This document shows positions 20,857 to 33,405 of a DNA stretch of 64,000 nt, piece after piece; the stretch's first letter is position 1, and each line of letters begins with the position of its first letter. Source of the stretch: Entamoeba histolytica HM-1:IMSS (taxonomy: Eukaryota > Evosea > Mastigamoebida > Endamoebidae); NCBI RefSeq assembly GCF_000208925.1, contig NW_001914889.1, forward strand, positions 38,656 to 102,655, read 5' to 3'. The notes beneath the pieces were generated by a model that saw nothing but the letters and a program-made list of their open reading frames with translations, ran no database searches and was not told where the DNA came from. A program made the translations under genes and the position numbers.

Positions 20857-21658
20857 TAAATTACTTTTTTAATAGTTCATCCTTTTAATTCTATAGAAAT
20901 TTACAAACAAGATTTTTTTCTCAAGTCACTATCCTTGCTTGTAGATAAAAAAAAATTGATATTCGTATAATGATTCATTATGTCGTATTATACAACTCTA
21001 CAAACTAAATACATTATTAATAATATTTTATATTATTTTATATTATTTTTTAATTAGTAAGAAAATACTTATTTTTAGTAAATATTAAACCTAAATATAG
21101 TTTTTTTTCATTTGAAATTTAATTTCCTTTAAATATTAGGGAAATTATAGTAATTCATTTTTTATTTCTTTTTTTTTTTTCACTCAATTTTTACATAGAT
21201 TTCCTAAAAATAAATAATAGAATATATTTTTAATAATTATTTGATGAGTATTACAACAAAATTGTAAAAATTTTTTACTTTCAATTGAAAATATCTTTTA
21301 TTTAAACCAAAAAGACAGTAAAAAAGATGCACTTTTCATTTCAGGAATTGAAGTTAATATATTTATATTATTCAAATCATTTAATAATTGAATTTTAACA
21401 ATTATCAAATACAAGTAAATATTTTTTTATAAAAAATATTATATAAAAATAATATTTGTTATAATTCCTTATAATTTAAATAAGTATCATTCATTCCTTT
21501 CTAATCAATTATCTTTTTCTTTCTTTCCTATAGACTATAATATGAATTTTTCGATACAATATAATTTGTTTCTAAATTACTAAATAATACGTTTGAATAA
21601 AAATTTTACAAAAAGACTTAACATTATAAAGAAAAAATCTGAAAAAAAAATAAAAAAA
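20857..21658. other. Intergenic, 802 bp, no gene seen
   Basis: Upstream of the 129-residue gene and downstream of the coactosin-like gene, both on the minus strand. Very AT-rich, with long T and A runs and no sustained frame. Confidence 0.55.
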
Positions 21659-22084
21659 TTAACTGATTACATGAGAACCTCCTTTTGGGTCTAACTTTCC
21701 TAAAAGAACTTCTTCTGTGATCTCATCGGCTGAAAGAACTTCTAATTGACCATGATGAGGTTGAAGAACATCCCATGCCATTTGAGTTAATTGGTTTGAA
21801 CGAACAACTTTCATTCCTTTACATTTACTTCCTTTCCAATGAACAAAAACAACTCGTGCAATATTAGGAACACCATCATATGTCATTCTTAATGAAATTA
21901 AACAAAAGCAAACATTATCTTCAGGCAATGCTGCTTTAAAAGATTCTATTCCCTCTCCTTCATCATATAAATCGAATCGTTCTCCCATACCAATAACTTC
22001 TGCAATTACCCATGAACCATTTGGTGCATTTCTATCTGTTACTTTAGCAATAGCTTCGTGAAGACCTTTGCTTTTAATAACCAT
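21659..22084 (-). CDS. Coactosin-like ADF-homology protein
   Basis: 141 residues, the size of a single ADF-H domain. Key stretches: LHEAIAKVTDRNAPNGSWVIAEVIG, DNVCFCLISLRMTYDGVPNIARVVFVHWKG (the last six residues match the coactosin/drebrin pattern f..i.W.G) and a C-terminal ITEEVLLGKLDPKGGSHVIS, which parallels the tail of coactosin-like proteins (DFIKSELKKAGGANYD). Coactosins bind F-actin and counter capping without severing it; in Entamoeba such proteins are linked to phagocytosis. Cofilin is less likely because that W.G block and tail are coactosin-like. It acts in the cytoplasm at the actin cortex. Confidence 0.75.
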   Translation of the reverse strand: MVIKSKGLHEAIAKVTDRNAPNGSWVIAEVIGMGERFDLYDEGEGIESFKAALPEDNVCFCLISLRMTYDGVPNIARVVFVHWKGSKCKGMKVVRSNQLTQMAWDVLQPHHGQLEVLSADEITEEVLLGKLDPKGGSHVIS

Positions 22085-22223
22085 CTTTAAATACTTTTAA
22101 GATTGAAACTAATTTTCTCAATGTAATAAATTATAATGTATAAATCAATTATAATATTATTTATTATTTTATTAATTACATTTTTTTGAATCAAAAAAAA
22201 CAAAAAATAAATAAAAATAATTA

Positions 22224-23363
22224 TTAATTAAACCATTTTAAAGCAGCAATTTTATTTAATTCATATTTTGTATTTGGAAAAAGAATTGATTTTTTTTGAA
22301 TAACAAATTCATTCATATATTTTTCATCAAAAGAAAGTATTAATTTAGGAATAGTAAAAACAGTTCCAGACTTTTCTTGATATAATTTAAAACCATTCTC
22401 TATTTCAATCCAAGAGTCATTAAAATCATTATCTTCTTTTCCTAATCTAATTAAAGTTCCTTGTTCTCTTTTTTGATGACAAAAAGTAATTGTTGTATCT
22501 TCAATAATAAATAATAAAAATTGATCATTTTCTTTAATTTGTTTATCAGGTTGAAGAGGAGTATTAAAATAAATACCAACAATAATATTTCTTTTTAAAA
22601 AGAAAAATATCATAACATTTTCATTTCCTTTAATAATATTAACTAATCCTTCTTTTGTAATTTTCTCTAATGATGAATAATTTTCAGTAAGAAAGTTCAT
22701 TTTATTCATATGAATAGTATTCATTAAAATCATAATAGTATCACTATGTATTTTAAATGTACTTTCAATAATTTTTGCTATTTCTCCATAGTTATTTATT
22801 TTTGGACTTTTTGATGTTGGTAATGAATTAAAATTTTCAAATGATGGTGAATGTGAAATAATACGAATTGGTTTGGGCATTTCATTTCTAATTCCTTTTT
22901 GATAACTTCCTATTTCTTTTTTAAGTAATTCTAATTCTATTAAACATGGATCAAAATATTGAAGAATTTCATCTTTACGTTGTTCATTTATTTTATTTAA
23001 ATTAAATAATTCTATTACTTTTTCAATAACTTTTTGTTCTTCTTTACGTTCTTGTGAAATAACAGTTAATACAATTCCTTTAATTTCTTTGTTTTTAATT
23101 ATTTCATTATATTCTTCTATTTTATTTGTTAATTGTTTTTTAATTTCATTTGCTATTAAAATGTCTTTTTCATTAAATTGTTTTTCATAAAGTTGAATAA
23201 GTTGTTTAACTTTTATATTATCATTATTATTCGATACCTGAAGTATATATTTAAAGGCATCAATAGCAGAAGGAAATTCTTCTACTAATTCCATTTCTTC
23301 AACTCTTTTCTTTAGTTTTTGTATTTCATTTTCTAACTGATGAATGAGATGTTCGTTACTCAT
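22224..23363 (-). CDS. Coiled-coil protein with TLDc-like C-terminal domain
   Basis: 379 residues. The first 30 residues and parts up to about 160 are heptad-rich (HLIHQLENEIQKLKKRVEEMEL). The C-terminal 190 residues are beta-rich and show features of the TLDc fold: MIFFFLKRNIIVGIYFNTPL (as in ...GGYFn.p.), FLLFIIEDTTITFCHQKR, and a terminal FPNTKYELNKIAALKWFN resembling the end of Entamoeba TLDc proteins. TLDc domains are linked to oxidative-stress resistance and V-ATPase binding in other eukaryotes. The assignment is from pattern and composition only. It sits in a run of four minus-strand genes. Confidence 0.45.
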   Translation of the reverse strand: MSNEHLIHQLENEIQKLKKRVEEMELVEEFPSAIDAFKYILQVSNNNDNIKVKQLIQLYEKQFNEKDILIANEIKKQLTNKIEEYNEIIKNKEIKGIVLTVISQERKEEQKVIEKVIELFNLNKINEQRKDEILQYFDPCLIELELLKKEIGSYQKGIRNEMPKPIRIISHSPSFENFNSLPTSKSPKINNYGEIAKIIESTFKIHSDTIMILMNTIHMNKMNFLTENYSSLEKITKEGLVNIIKGNENVMIFFFLKRNIIVGIYFNTPLQPDKQIKENDQFLLFIIEDTTITFCHQKREQGTLIRLGKEDNDFNDSWIEIENGFKLYQEKSGTVFTIPKLILSFDEKYMNEFVIQKKSILFPNTKYELNKIAALKWFN

Positions 23364-23436
23364 TTAATGAGTTTTTTGAATCTCTTTTTTTATTTTATTA
23401 AAAAAAAAAGAAAAGAAGAAATAAAATAAACGATGA

Positions 23437-24435
23437 TTAGTCATTATTGTTATTTAAACATGCTCTAATCTGTTTGGCAAATACTGGAGAAATGTCACAA
23501 ATAATAAACTTCTTACTATTTTTAACTGCATCCATTTGAGATCTAACATTACTATTAGTAGCAATTACTCGATCAATTCTTGAGTCAATAACTTTTTGTA
23601 CAACATCATCATCAATTAATGATAAATGAGTAACAACTGCAGTCACTTTAATAGCTCCATTATCTAAATAAGCATTACAAGCTTTAATCAATGACCCAGC
23701 TGATCTTGTCAAGTCATCATAAATAACAACGTGTTTTCCTTTAACATCTCCAATAGGTTCACCTATAACATGAGTATCTTCAAAGGACCTACTTTTTCTA
23801 ATAAAAGCAATTCCAACACCAAAATGATTAGCAAAAGTTTCTACCCATAAAGGTCTTCCAAGGTCTGCTGAACCAAAAATTACTGGTTCACTAAAATCAA
23901 TATTCTCAGCAATTGCTTGTTCAAGAGTACTTTCAGCATATAATTCCATTGCCTGAACTGTACCTTCAAAATAATGAATAATACCTGATGTATGAAGGTC
24001 CATTAACATAAATAAATTTCCTAACCCAGAAGATGGTATACCACATAACATTCTTACTGTAGATTTACATGTAACAACTTCTCCAGGATGAACTGCTCGT
24101 TCCATAGTAGAATACATAAGATATGGAATCACGAAAATTCTTCTTTTTGTTCCAAGTTCTGCTAATTCTCCTCCAATTCTTACTACTTCAAGTAATTCCT
24201 GGTCATCAACAATAGAACTTACAACAACTACATCTCTTCCAACTAATGAAGTTCTTTCAGGAATAGCAATTCTATAATAACACTCTCCATCACTAAACTT
24301 TTTATGAATAATTGGAATAATTGGATATCCAAGTACTGCACTAATACTTTGAGCTAAATAACCAGCTTTACTTGTATGAACAATAAAATGGTCATGTTGC
24401 CATTGTTCTGCGGATAAAGAAGTTGTTACACTCAT
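23437..24435 (-). CDS. PRPS: Ribose-phosphate pyrophosphokinase (PRPP synthetase)
   Basis: 332 residues from ATG 24435; an in-frame Met 18 codons upstream (24489) would add a basic stretch not found in the family, so I chose the inner start. Core features: KFSDGECYYRI near the N-terminus, VVVVSSI, MLMDLHTSGIIHYFEG (the LHxxxIxxFF-type segment) and the PRPP-binding signature VVIYDDLTRSAGSLIKACNAYL. The enzyme makes PRPP from ribose 5-phosphate and ATP in the cytosol. These parasites lack de novo purine and pyrimidine synthesis, so PRPP would feed base salvage. Several canonical class I residues are replaced (for example SADLGRPLW in place of the P(D/N).G-type segment), so it is a divergent member. 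Confidence 0.85.
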   Translation of the reverse strand: MSVTTSLSAEQWQHDHFIVHTSKAGYLAQSISAVLGYPIIPIIHKKFSDGECYYRIAIPERTSLVGRDVVVVSSIVDDQELLEVVRIGGELAELGTKRRIFVIPYLMYSTMERAVHPGEVVTCKSTVRMLCGIPSSGLGNLFMLMDLHTSGIIHYFEGTVQAMELYAESTLEQAIAENIDFSEPVIFGSADLGRPLWVETFANHFGVGIAFIRKSRSFEDTHVIGEPIGDVKGKHVVIYDDLTRSAGSLIKACNAYLDNGAIKVTAVVTHLSLIDDDVVQKVIDSRIDRVIATNSNVRSQMDAVKNSKKFIICDISPVFAKQIRACLNNNND

Positions 24436-24561
24436 TTTAATATAAATAATTAGATGTTTATTTTTTCTTTTTGTGAAGATATTTTTCATTAAAATAATAA
24501 AAAATTAAACTTATTAAAAAATTTTATTATCTTTTTTTTATATTTTTCATGTAACTCCTTT

Positions 24562-25755
24562 TTATGCAAACTCTACACCAACTTTTGTTAATGCATCAAT
24601 AATCCATTGTGGAACATGTTCTTTTCCTCCATAAAATCTTATAATATAATCACGAGCAAATGTTTTTGATTTACCTTCTCTAATTGCCACTCTATATTTC
24701 CTCATTAAATTAAAGAGATATGATATATTGTGGTGGGTTAAATATTGTGCTACAGGAGTACCATCAACAGCTCCATTTGTAAACATAAAATGAAGAGCTG
24801 ACTTTGTTAGTCCATTTCCTTTTTTACAACATAAACAATCACATGACTCATCAATCACATTAAAATCATCTTTATATTTATTAATCTTTAATGTCACTAA
24901 CCCATCATCACTAAATGCTGTTCCAAATCTTGCAGTTCTTGTTGGATAAACACAATCAAACATATCAACTCCAAATAATACACATAACAACATTTCAACG
25001 GGATATCCAACTCCCATAAGATATCTTGGTTTATTTTCTGGAAGTCCTTGTGCAGAAATATCAACCATCTTCCAAAAATCATCTTTTGCTTCTCCTCCAG
25101 ATAATCCACCAATTGCATACCCTGGAGTGTCTACTTTAACCATACCTTCAAGACATCGTTCTCTTAGATTTGGTTGAAGTCCTCCTTGAATAATACCAAA
25201 TAAATTTTGTTTTTCTTTTGTTTTAAGATATTCATTTTTACATCGTGCTAACCACCGTACACTTCTTTCCATTGCTTCTTCTACTCTAGGACCAGTTGTT
25301 AATGAAGAAACTACATCATCCAATTGCATCATAATATCTGATCCTATTGCTTGTTGTATATGAATAGATTCTTCAGGTGGTAAATTAATTGGTTTATGAT
25401 CTACAATAGATTGGAAAATAACACCTTGTTCATTAACTGTCATTGTATCAGATAATGACACCATTTGAAATCCTCCAGAGTCTGTTAATATATTTCCATC
25501 CCATTTAGCAAATTGATGTAATCCTCCTGCTTTCTTTAATACATCAACTCCTGGATGAAGAAACATGTGATAAGTATTTGCCAATAATATTTGACATCCC
25601 ATTTCTTTTACTTGTTCATACGTTAATGATTTTACACTTGCTTTTGTCCCTACTGGCATAAACACTGGAGTTTCTACTTCTCCATGAGGAAGTGTCAATG
25701 TGCATTGTCTTGCTCGTCCATCTTTTGCATTAATACGCAATGAAAGAGCACTCAT
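24562..25755 (-). CDS. QTRT1: Queuine tRNA-ribosyltransferase catalytic subunit
   Basis: 397 residues, single exon, full length. Visible signatures: PVFMPVGTKASVK, ILLANTYHMFLHPG, ILTDSGGFQMVSL (catalytic Asp near 92), GGLSGGE, YLMGVGYPVEML, GVDMFDCVYPTRTARFG (catalytic Asp motif at 264-268, then the base-recognition loop) and a zinc site C305-x-C307-x2-C310 with His 322. The enzyme exchanges guanine-34 for queuine in the anticodon loop of Asp, Asn, His and Tyr tRNAs. In eukaryotes it pairs with a non-catalytic subunit. The start is the first Met; the sequence aligns from residue 3. It neighbours the PRPP synthetase on the same strand, 73 bp away from that gene's longer start. Confidence 0.97.
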   Translation of the reverse strand: MSALSLRINAKDGRARQCTLTLPHGEVETPVFMPVGTKASVKSLTYEQVKEMGCQILLANTYHMFLHPGVDVLKKAGGLHQFAKWDGNILTDSGGFQMVSLSDTMTVNEQGVIFQSIVDHKPINLPPEESIHIQQAIGSDIMMQLDDVVSSLTTGPRVEEAMERSVRWLARCKNEYLKTKEKQNLFGIIQGGLQPNLRERCLEGMVKVDTPGYAIGGLSGGEAKDDFWKMVDISAQGLPENKPRYLMGVGYPVEMLLCVLFGVDMFDCVYPTRTARFGTAFSDDGLVTLKINKYKDDFNVIDESCDCLCCKKGNGLTKSALHFMFTNGAVDGTPVAQYLTHHNISYLFNLMRKYRVAIREGKSKTFARDYIIRFYGGKEHVPQWIIDALTKVGVEFA

Positions 25756-26085
25756 TATTACTTTGAAGATATTAACAAAATTATAAAAAAAAAATAGGGT
25801 TTTTTATTTATATTTCTTTTCATTTTAGTTTTACTGATAATTGTAGTTGCTTGTTACAAACAATCCAATGTTTTCTTTCACCATAGACTTTTTTTTATTT
25901 GGATCACAGTTACATCAATGTATTATTAAAAATTAAGAAAGTGATAATTTTATGTTATAAATAACGAAAATAGAGATAAAAATCAAAACAATAAAAAAAG
26001 AAAATCTAAAAAAATAAAACTAAAAAATAAAAGAGAAAGAAAATATTTAAAACAAAACTATTAAAGTATTATATTTTGATTAAAC
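25756..26085. promoter_or_regulatory. Divergent promoter region
   Basis: 330 bp between the start codons of the tRNA-ribosyltransferase (minus) and the secreted 144-residue protein (plus). A TATA-like AATATTTAAAAC lies about 45 bp upstream of the plus-strand start. The rest is AT-rich with purine runs. Confidence 0.45.
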
Positions 26086-26520
26086 ATGGTAAATGCCTTT
26101 GCTGTGTTGTTCCTGACATTTTCAATGGTTTATGCCCAAATTGATTTATCTGGAGGAGATCCATTATTTGCTACTCCTACTGTTTCACCAACTATTCAAC
26201 GAGTAGAAACAGCTATAAAAGCACTTGACCAAAAATTAAAACAAGTTGAAGAAGTTGAAAGATTAGCATTAATCGCTTTGGATAATGAATTTCGAATTAA
26301 ACCAAAATTAGGAAGAAGTGTTATGGATCGTATGGTTCAACAACAACGAATAAAAGAATTAAAAGAGATGTGTAGAAGAGCTAAAGAATTAGAACCAAGA
26401 TTATTACAAAAAATGAGAGAGGTATTACAAATATTACCAAAGAGAGAACGTTTTAGATTAATTAGAAGAATTAATCTTAGATATCGTTTTTCTTTGGGAA
26501 CTGAACTTGATACTGCTTAA
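26086..26520 (+). CDS. Small secreted hypothetical protein
   Basis: 144 residues. Residues 1-17 (MVNAFAVLFLTFSMVYA) form a clear signal peptide with a likely cleavage after VYA. The mature part begins with a short Pro/Thr-rich segment, then is almost wholly helical and basic (ETAIKALDQKLKQVEEVERL, RIKELKEMCRRAKELEPR, PKRERFRLIRRINLRYR). It has one cysteine and no membrane anchor, so it is probably secreted or luminal. Not recognised by family. The basic helices could bind nucleic acid, acidic glycans or membranes; none is shown. Confidence 0.7.
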   Translation: MVNAFAVLFLTFSMVYAQIDLSGGDPLFATPTVSPTIQRVETAIKALDQKLKQVEEVERLALIALDNEFRIKPKLGRSVMDRMVQQQRIKELKEMCRRAKELEPRLLQKMREVLQILPKRERFRLIRRINLRYRFSLGTELDTA

Positions 26521-26645
26521 TATCAATTGTTTTATTTTGTTCTTTGGAGGTTTTAAATTTATCTTTATATTAATTTTTTATTAAATTAATAGAAGTTGTA
26601 TAAAAAATATCATTTAATCTACTAAAGTCATTATTATTCTTATTA

Positions 26646-27449
26646 ATGTCATTAAATGTTTGTGTTATTCAACCTTTTACATTATTTTGGAATAAAGATG
26701 AAAATTTAAAACAAATACAATCAATCATTCAACATTCCTCTAATGACATCGATTTGTTTGTTTTACCTGAAACATTTAATACTGGTTTTCAACCTAAAGC
26801 ACATCTTGTTGCAGAAGACCATTCATCAAGTCCTACACTTCAATGGATGAAAACAATTGCTAGAACAAGAAAATGTGCTATTACTGGTTCTATTACTATT
26901 AAAGATGGAGAAAGAATTTATAATAGAATGTATTTTGTTTATCCATCTGAAGAATGTGTTTGGTATGATAAACATCATTTATATCATATGGGAGGAGAAG
27001 GTTTGGAGTTTAGCAATGGTTCAAAGAAATGTATTGTAAATTATAAGGGATGGAATATTTTATTAGCTGTATGTTATGATTTACGTTTTCCTGTATGGCT
27101 CAGAAATACATTAGAAAATCATTATGATATTCTAATTATTGTTGGTTGTTGGAGTGTGTTAAATAGAGCACATTGGAAAATATTAACAAAAGCAAGAGCA
27201 ATAGAAAATCAATGTTTTGTTCTTGCTGCTAATAATTGTGGTTCTTTACCAAATTGCTTACCAAATGATGAAGATTCTCATTATATAGGTGAAAGTGCAA
27301 TTATTGATCCTTATGGAAAGTATATTATAAAAGGAAAGTGTGGGGTACAAGACTCTTTAAACGCAACATTGACAAAGAAGAGCCAAGAAGCATTAACAAG
27401 TACTTTTCCTGTGTTAAAAGATGGGGATTCTTTTATATTGCAAAATTAA
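26646..27449 (+). CDS. Carbon-nitrogen hydrolase, omega-amidase (Nit2/YafV) type
   Basis: 267 residues, usual for the branch. The catalytic triad is in place: Glu 42 (FVLPETFNTGF), Lys 109 (WYDKHHLY) and Cys 143 (LAVCYDLRFPVW). The phrases PETFNTGF and CYDLRFPVW are typical of the YafV/omega-amidase group. That group hydrolyses alpha-ketoglutaramate and alpha-ketosuccinamate formed by glutamine and asparagine transaminases, a repair or methionine-salvage role. Cytosolic, no signal. A conserved ENQCFVLAANNCG segment and the closing SAIIDPYGKYI support the fold. The exact substrate is inferred. Confidence 0.88.
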   Translation: MSLNVCVIQPFTLFWNKDENLKQIQSIIQHSSNDIDLFVLPETFNTGFQPKAHLVAEDHSSSPTLQWMKTIARTRKCAITGSITIKDGERIYNRMYFVYPSEECVWYDKHHLYHMGGEGLEFSNGSKKCIVNYKGWNILLAVCYDLRFPVWLRNTLENHYDILIIVGCWSVLNRAHWKILTKARAIENQCFVLAANNCGSLPNCLPNDEDSHYIGESAIIDPYGKYIIKGKCGVQDSLNATLTKKSQEALTSTFPVLKDGDSFILQN

Positions 27450-27670
27450 TTCTGCTATTTTTTTACTTTGTTTTGAAAGATGAGTATAACATGAACTAGC
27501 TTGTGTTGAAAAATGATTGTTAAGAAAAAATAATATTCTCTTAGTTAAAGGTTTTCAAACTCTTCACAATTCTTATAGAATGGTAAAGTTTAATGGTGTT
27601 TGGATTTTTGCTGGTATGAAATGGATTAACTGAAAATATGCAAAAAGTTACAAAAATATTAATAATCACC
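27450..27670. other. Short intergenic stretch before repeat copy B
   Basis: No gene seen. It should hold the 3' end signals of the nitrilase-family gene. Confidence 0.4.
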
Positions 27671-28010
27671 AATAAATTAAGTATTAGAAGAACTATATTC
27701 TGTTTCTTCTTTGCTCATTTCAAACTAAATACATCACTGATTTTTCATCTAGAATCTCTACAGAGTATGTTTGGTTGTTAAGAATCAATACTTTATGACA
27801 TCTATATCATGTTTTTTATTAAAAGGTTTTTAATTTCTTTAATAATGTCAATGTTAATTTTTAATTCTTTAATTAATCTAATATTTTCTTTGTTTACTAA
27901 TCCACTAATTGAAATTACTACTCCATTTATTTTGACATATTTTATTTTCTCTATTTTTATTCTATTCTTTAATTCCTTATACTTATTTCTTTTCTTCAAA
28001 TAAGCTTAAT
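27671..28010 (-). repeat. Dispersed repeat copy B
   Basis: It starts with the terminal motif (AATAAATTAAGTATTAGAAG, 27671 onwards, matching the ends of copies A and C) and continues on the minus strand through the remnant peptides LVNKENIRLIKELKINIDII and KEIKNLLIKNM. About 83 bp (27822-27904) match copy A (10762 onwards) with near identity. The main difference is an extra 9-bp unit in copy A. The open frame of 65 codons on the minus strand at 27802-27999 is part of this remnant, not a gene. Confidence 0.8.
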
Positions 28011-29511
28011 TAATATTGTGGTTAGCCACATTAGTCATATCAAATAATAGACTAGTTTTATTCTTTTTTCTATTACATAATTTATCATCATCTTTTTATT
28101 TATTATTGGTATATTATGTTAGTTTTTTTTTAAATTACTTATTAAGAATATAAGAAATGAAATAAAGAATAATAAATAATAAATTTTATGTAATTGTTAA
28201 CTTTGTAATTCAATAATATCATCTCACTTCTCAATCATTCAATACTAATTAATTTTATCATTTTATTTATTTACATTTATTTTTATTTATGTTTTATCAT
28301 CATTTGTTTCTTGGAACATTAAAACTGTCTGATTAATAATAAATACAATGGAATAAAAATGAAATAGTATTTGTTTTATTTAATGAATGACGTGTATTTG
28401 TTAATTTCATTATTTACTAAACTATTCTCATTCATACTTCAATCATTTATTTCTAATGACAATTAATCATGATTGAACAACAAAATAATAGGAAATAATA
28501 TTATATTTTTTTTCACTTTATAAATTAACAAATAAGTATAAAATGATAATAATAAAATGAAATGTATTTCATTCAACTAATGTATACTACAATGAAATTT
28601 ACAATTTATGAGACAAGAAGAAATAATAGAAAGACAATATATAGTTGATAAGACAATATATACAATAAATTGAGAACAAATAAAGATATAATAAATATAA
28701 TAAACAATATAAATGACAATATTTAGCAATAAAACACGACATAATTAGAGAATAAAATAAAGAAAGAATAAAATGGTAAATAATACTAAATAAATATTTG
28801 AATAATAGTAACAGTATTGAAGAAATAATATCAATGCAAGGAAAATAAACCAATATTTTTCAATGAATTATTAAATATATAAATTATTGGCTATATGATA
28901 GTGACTGATTATTTAAGTATAAAAATTTGATATTAGTAAATGAAATAATAGAAAATTTTGAGATAAAATGAACAAAAAGCTTTAACACAGTAATAAATAT
29001 GAACCATTCAAAAAACATTAACAATATGAATAGTATACTTAGAATTTGAAATCATTTAAACCGACATAACAAGAATCGAATTATTGAAATTTGTTGGAAG
29101 TTACAACCAATAAGTGTTATGCTTATAAATAATATTTTTAATAACTATATAAATCAATAACTATTTAAAAACTGTGTTATTATATTAGTTATATATTTGT
29201 TTTTCTATTCATTATTTATCTAACTACATTATTATAATTTTTATTCAATACAATTTTTTCTAAATAAACTATGCTTTTTCATTAACTTATAGTAAATCCT
29301 ATTGGCTTGTAATATGAGTTATATTGTTAATCATTCTATTTCTCTTTTTATCATTATGCTCAATTTATTTTAATCAATTTATTCATCATTATTCATTTAA
29401 ACATACTACATTTTACTTTAGACAAATAATACTATTTAACTATGAATATAATTTGAAATTAATACATACTTCAATATCGAAAAGAAAACAAAATAACTTA
29501 ATTTCCAAAAG
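28011..29511. other. Extremely AT-rich intergenic stretch
   Basis: 1.5 kb dominated by A/T with short apparent frames made of Ile, Leu, Phe, Tyr and Asn codons (for example at 28599-28853), which is what low-complexity AT DNA gives by chance. No gene or RNA recognised. Confidence 0.55.
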
Positions 29512-31065
<1,554 letters not shown>

Positions 31066-32379
31066 ATGATATTCTTCTTAAGTGTAGTTACTTTGGCTTT
31101 AGCAACTGAAGTCAATTTGATGATGCCACTTGATACAGTCAATTCCAATGGAGTTAATAATAAAGGACAACTTCAAAATGACTTAAATAAAATTAAATCA
31201 GGAGGAGTTGCTGGTGTTATGGCAGATGTTTGGTGGGGACTTGTAGAAACATCACCAAGAAATTACAATTGGAATGGATATAAAGAATTAGTTCAAATGG
31301 TTAAAAAAGCAGGATTAAAATTCCAAGCAGTTATGTCATTCCATAAATGTGGAGGAAATGTAGGAGATTCAGTAACAATTGAAATTCCCCAATGGGTAAG
31401 AAATGCAGGAGCAGCAAATGATGCGTTCTTTAAAGACAATGAAAATAATGTTAATAATGAATATATTTCATTTGCATATGATGATTCATCTATTTTTGAA
31501 GGAAGAACACCAATTGAAATTTATAAAGACTTTATGACATCATTTAAACAAAACTTCCAAAGTTATATTGATGATGGAACAATTAATGAAATTCAAGTTG
31601 GTATGGGACCATGTGGAGAAACTAGATATCCATCATATCCACTTTCAAGGTGGAGTTATTGTGGAGTAGGAGAGTTCCAATGTAATGATGGTAAGTCAAA
31701 AGAATTACTTAAAAAAGCAGCAACAGATAAAGGACATTCAGAATGGGGAAATGGATCACCATCAAATGCAGGAAATTATAATTCTAAACCACCCTCATCA
31801 ACAGGATTCTTTGGAAATGGATTTGATAACTACCAAAGTGAATATGGACGATTCTTCCAAGAATGGTATTTTGACTTGTTATTAAGTCATACAGATAAAG
31901 TTCTTTCAGCAGCAAGAAATGTATTTGGAAATACACTTGCACTTGCAGGTAAAATATCAGGAGTTCATTGGTGGTATAATGACCAATCACATGCAGCTGA
32001 AATGACAGCTGGATATTACAACTCAAATGGAAATGATGCATACAAAACACTTTCTAATACATTCAAAAATAATAATGTTAGATTTGACTTTACCTGTCTT
32101 GAAATGAGTGGAACTGATGGAAATTGTGGATCATCACCAGCTAATTTAGTTGATCAAGCATTTAATGCAGCAGGAACAGTTGGAATTGGCAAATGTGGAG
32201 AAAACGCACTTGAATTATGTGGATATGGAGGATGTAATACTAATGGATTTAATCAAATCATCAATAAATGTAAACAACATGGATTAACAGCATTCACATA
32301 CTTGAGAATGACAAGAGGACTTCTTGATGATGGAAATGCATGGGGACAATTCACTAATTTTGTTAGTAGAATGAAATAA
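31066..32379 (+). CDS. Secreted beta-amylase (glycoside hydrolase family 14)
   Basis: 437 residues with a signal peptide (MIFFLSVVTLALAT). Family 14 signatures: MMPLDTV near the mature N-terminus, GGVAGVMADVWWGLVE, AVMSFHKCGGNVGDSVTI, the general-acid motif IQVGMGPCGETRYPSYP (Glu 185), KISGVHWWY and the general-base motif FTCLEMSG (Glu 346), closing with AFTYLRMTRG. Both catalytic glutamates are present, so it should release maltose from the non-reducing ends of starch-like glucans, outside the cell or in vacuoles. Beta-amylases are mainly known from plants and bacteria; presence here is a known feature of Entamoeba and a plausible transfer. Single exon, strongly codon-biased, suggesting high expression. 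Confidence 0.97.
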   Translation: MIFFLSVVTLALATEVNLMMPLDTVNSNGVNNKGQLQNDLNKIKSGGVAGVMADVWWGLVETSPRNYNWNGYKELVQMVKKAGLKFQAVMSFHKCGGNVGDSVTIEIPQWVRNAGAANDAFFKDNENNVNNEYISFAYDDSSIFEGRTPIEIYKDFMTSFKQNFQSYIDDGTINEIQVGMGPCGETRYPSYPLSRWSYCGVGEFQCNDGKSKELLKKAATDKGHSEWGNGSPSNAGNYNSKPPSSTGFFGNGFDNYQSEYGRFFQEWYFDLLLSHTDKVLSAARNVFGNTLALAGKISGVHWWYNDQSHAAEMTAGYYNSNGNDAYKTLSNTFKNNNVRFDFTCLEMSGTDGNCGSSPANLVDQAFNAAGTVGIGKCGENALELCGYGGCNTNGFNQIINKCKQHGLTAFTYLRMTRGLLDDGNAWGQFTNFVSRMK

Positions 32380-33405
32380 TACAACTTAATTTAATAATGT
32401 TTAACTTTCATTTCATGTTTAACTTTCATTAATTACATTAAAAACTTTAAATGAAATACTGAATTCAAATTAACATAATGAATTATGACATTAAGGTAAT
32501 GAAATGTATTGAAACTATGAATTGATAAATCAATTGTGATGAATGAAATAATAAATATTGTAGTTGATTTATAAAACATAAGATTTTGTACAACATATTA
32601 ATTTTATTCTTTCAAATTTATTCAAAACATTAACTTACACAATTTATGTATATTTCTTCTTTGATTTGAAGATAACAATGAATGATATTCATACAATAAA
32701 CAAAAATATTTCTTAATAAATTAATCGTCTTAGAATTACAACATGTTCATTTTCAGTAAAAGACATTTTCACATTAACACACAGAGAAACAGAATAACTG
32801 TCTTGAATCAAAAATACATTTTTCTTACTAATAAACATTTTCTTTGATTCGGTTGAAAGTAACCAATTAAACAACATCTATCTATTTTTTTATTAATGAG
32901 TTTGTTTATATTAACCAACAAAATATATTTGTAACAATAATTGTCTATTTAAAAATATTCGTTGTTGCAGAATATGAAAGAAAAAAAAAACAATTCCATT
33001 TTATAAATGTCATTAAATGATATAACACTCAATTATATAATTACTATTTCCATAATTCTTTTGATTTATAATCAATGTCATCTTAACCTTTCAGTTGCTT
33101 CTCTTTATAGATTAACCAACATAATGCTGTGATTTATTTTTAAATACTATTCTAGTATTGTACAACTTCATTTTGATATACATGGAACACTTGTTTAATA
33201 GAATAAACACAGGTATTATTCATTTAATAAATTTATAATAAAGGAAACAAGTCAATATAATGACTGAGTGAATAAATTTGCTCTTTCAAATAAAATTGAT
33301 AGACTTTGACCTAATAGTAATAATAAAAACAAATAATCATAAAAGGTATAAATATTCAAGTGAGTTTTTAAAAGTGTTAAAATGAATTTTTAAAACAGAA
33401 GGGTT
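32380..33405. other. Intergenic, 1.0 kb, no gene seen
   Basis: Between the convergent beta-amylase and RhoGAP genes. A short direct repeat (TGTTTAACTTTCATT twice, about 32398-32431) lies just after the beta-amylase stop codon. No sustained frame. Confidence 0.5.

Noticed and set aside
27802..28003. Open frames on both strands (65 and 64 codons)
   Set aside because: The minus-strand one is a fragment of the dispersed repeat remnant shared with copies A and C; the plus-strand one is its shadow.
28599..28853. 84-codon minus-strand frame rich in Tyr, Leu, Ile and Phe
   Set aside because: Composition is what very AT-rich DNA gives by chance; no domain, signal or proper codon bias.
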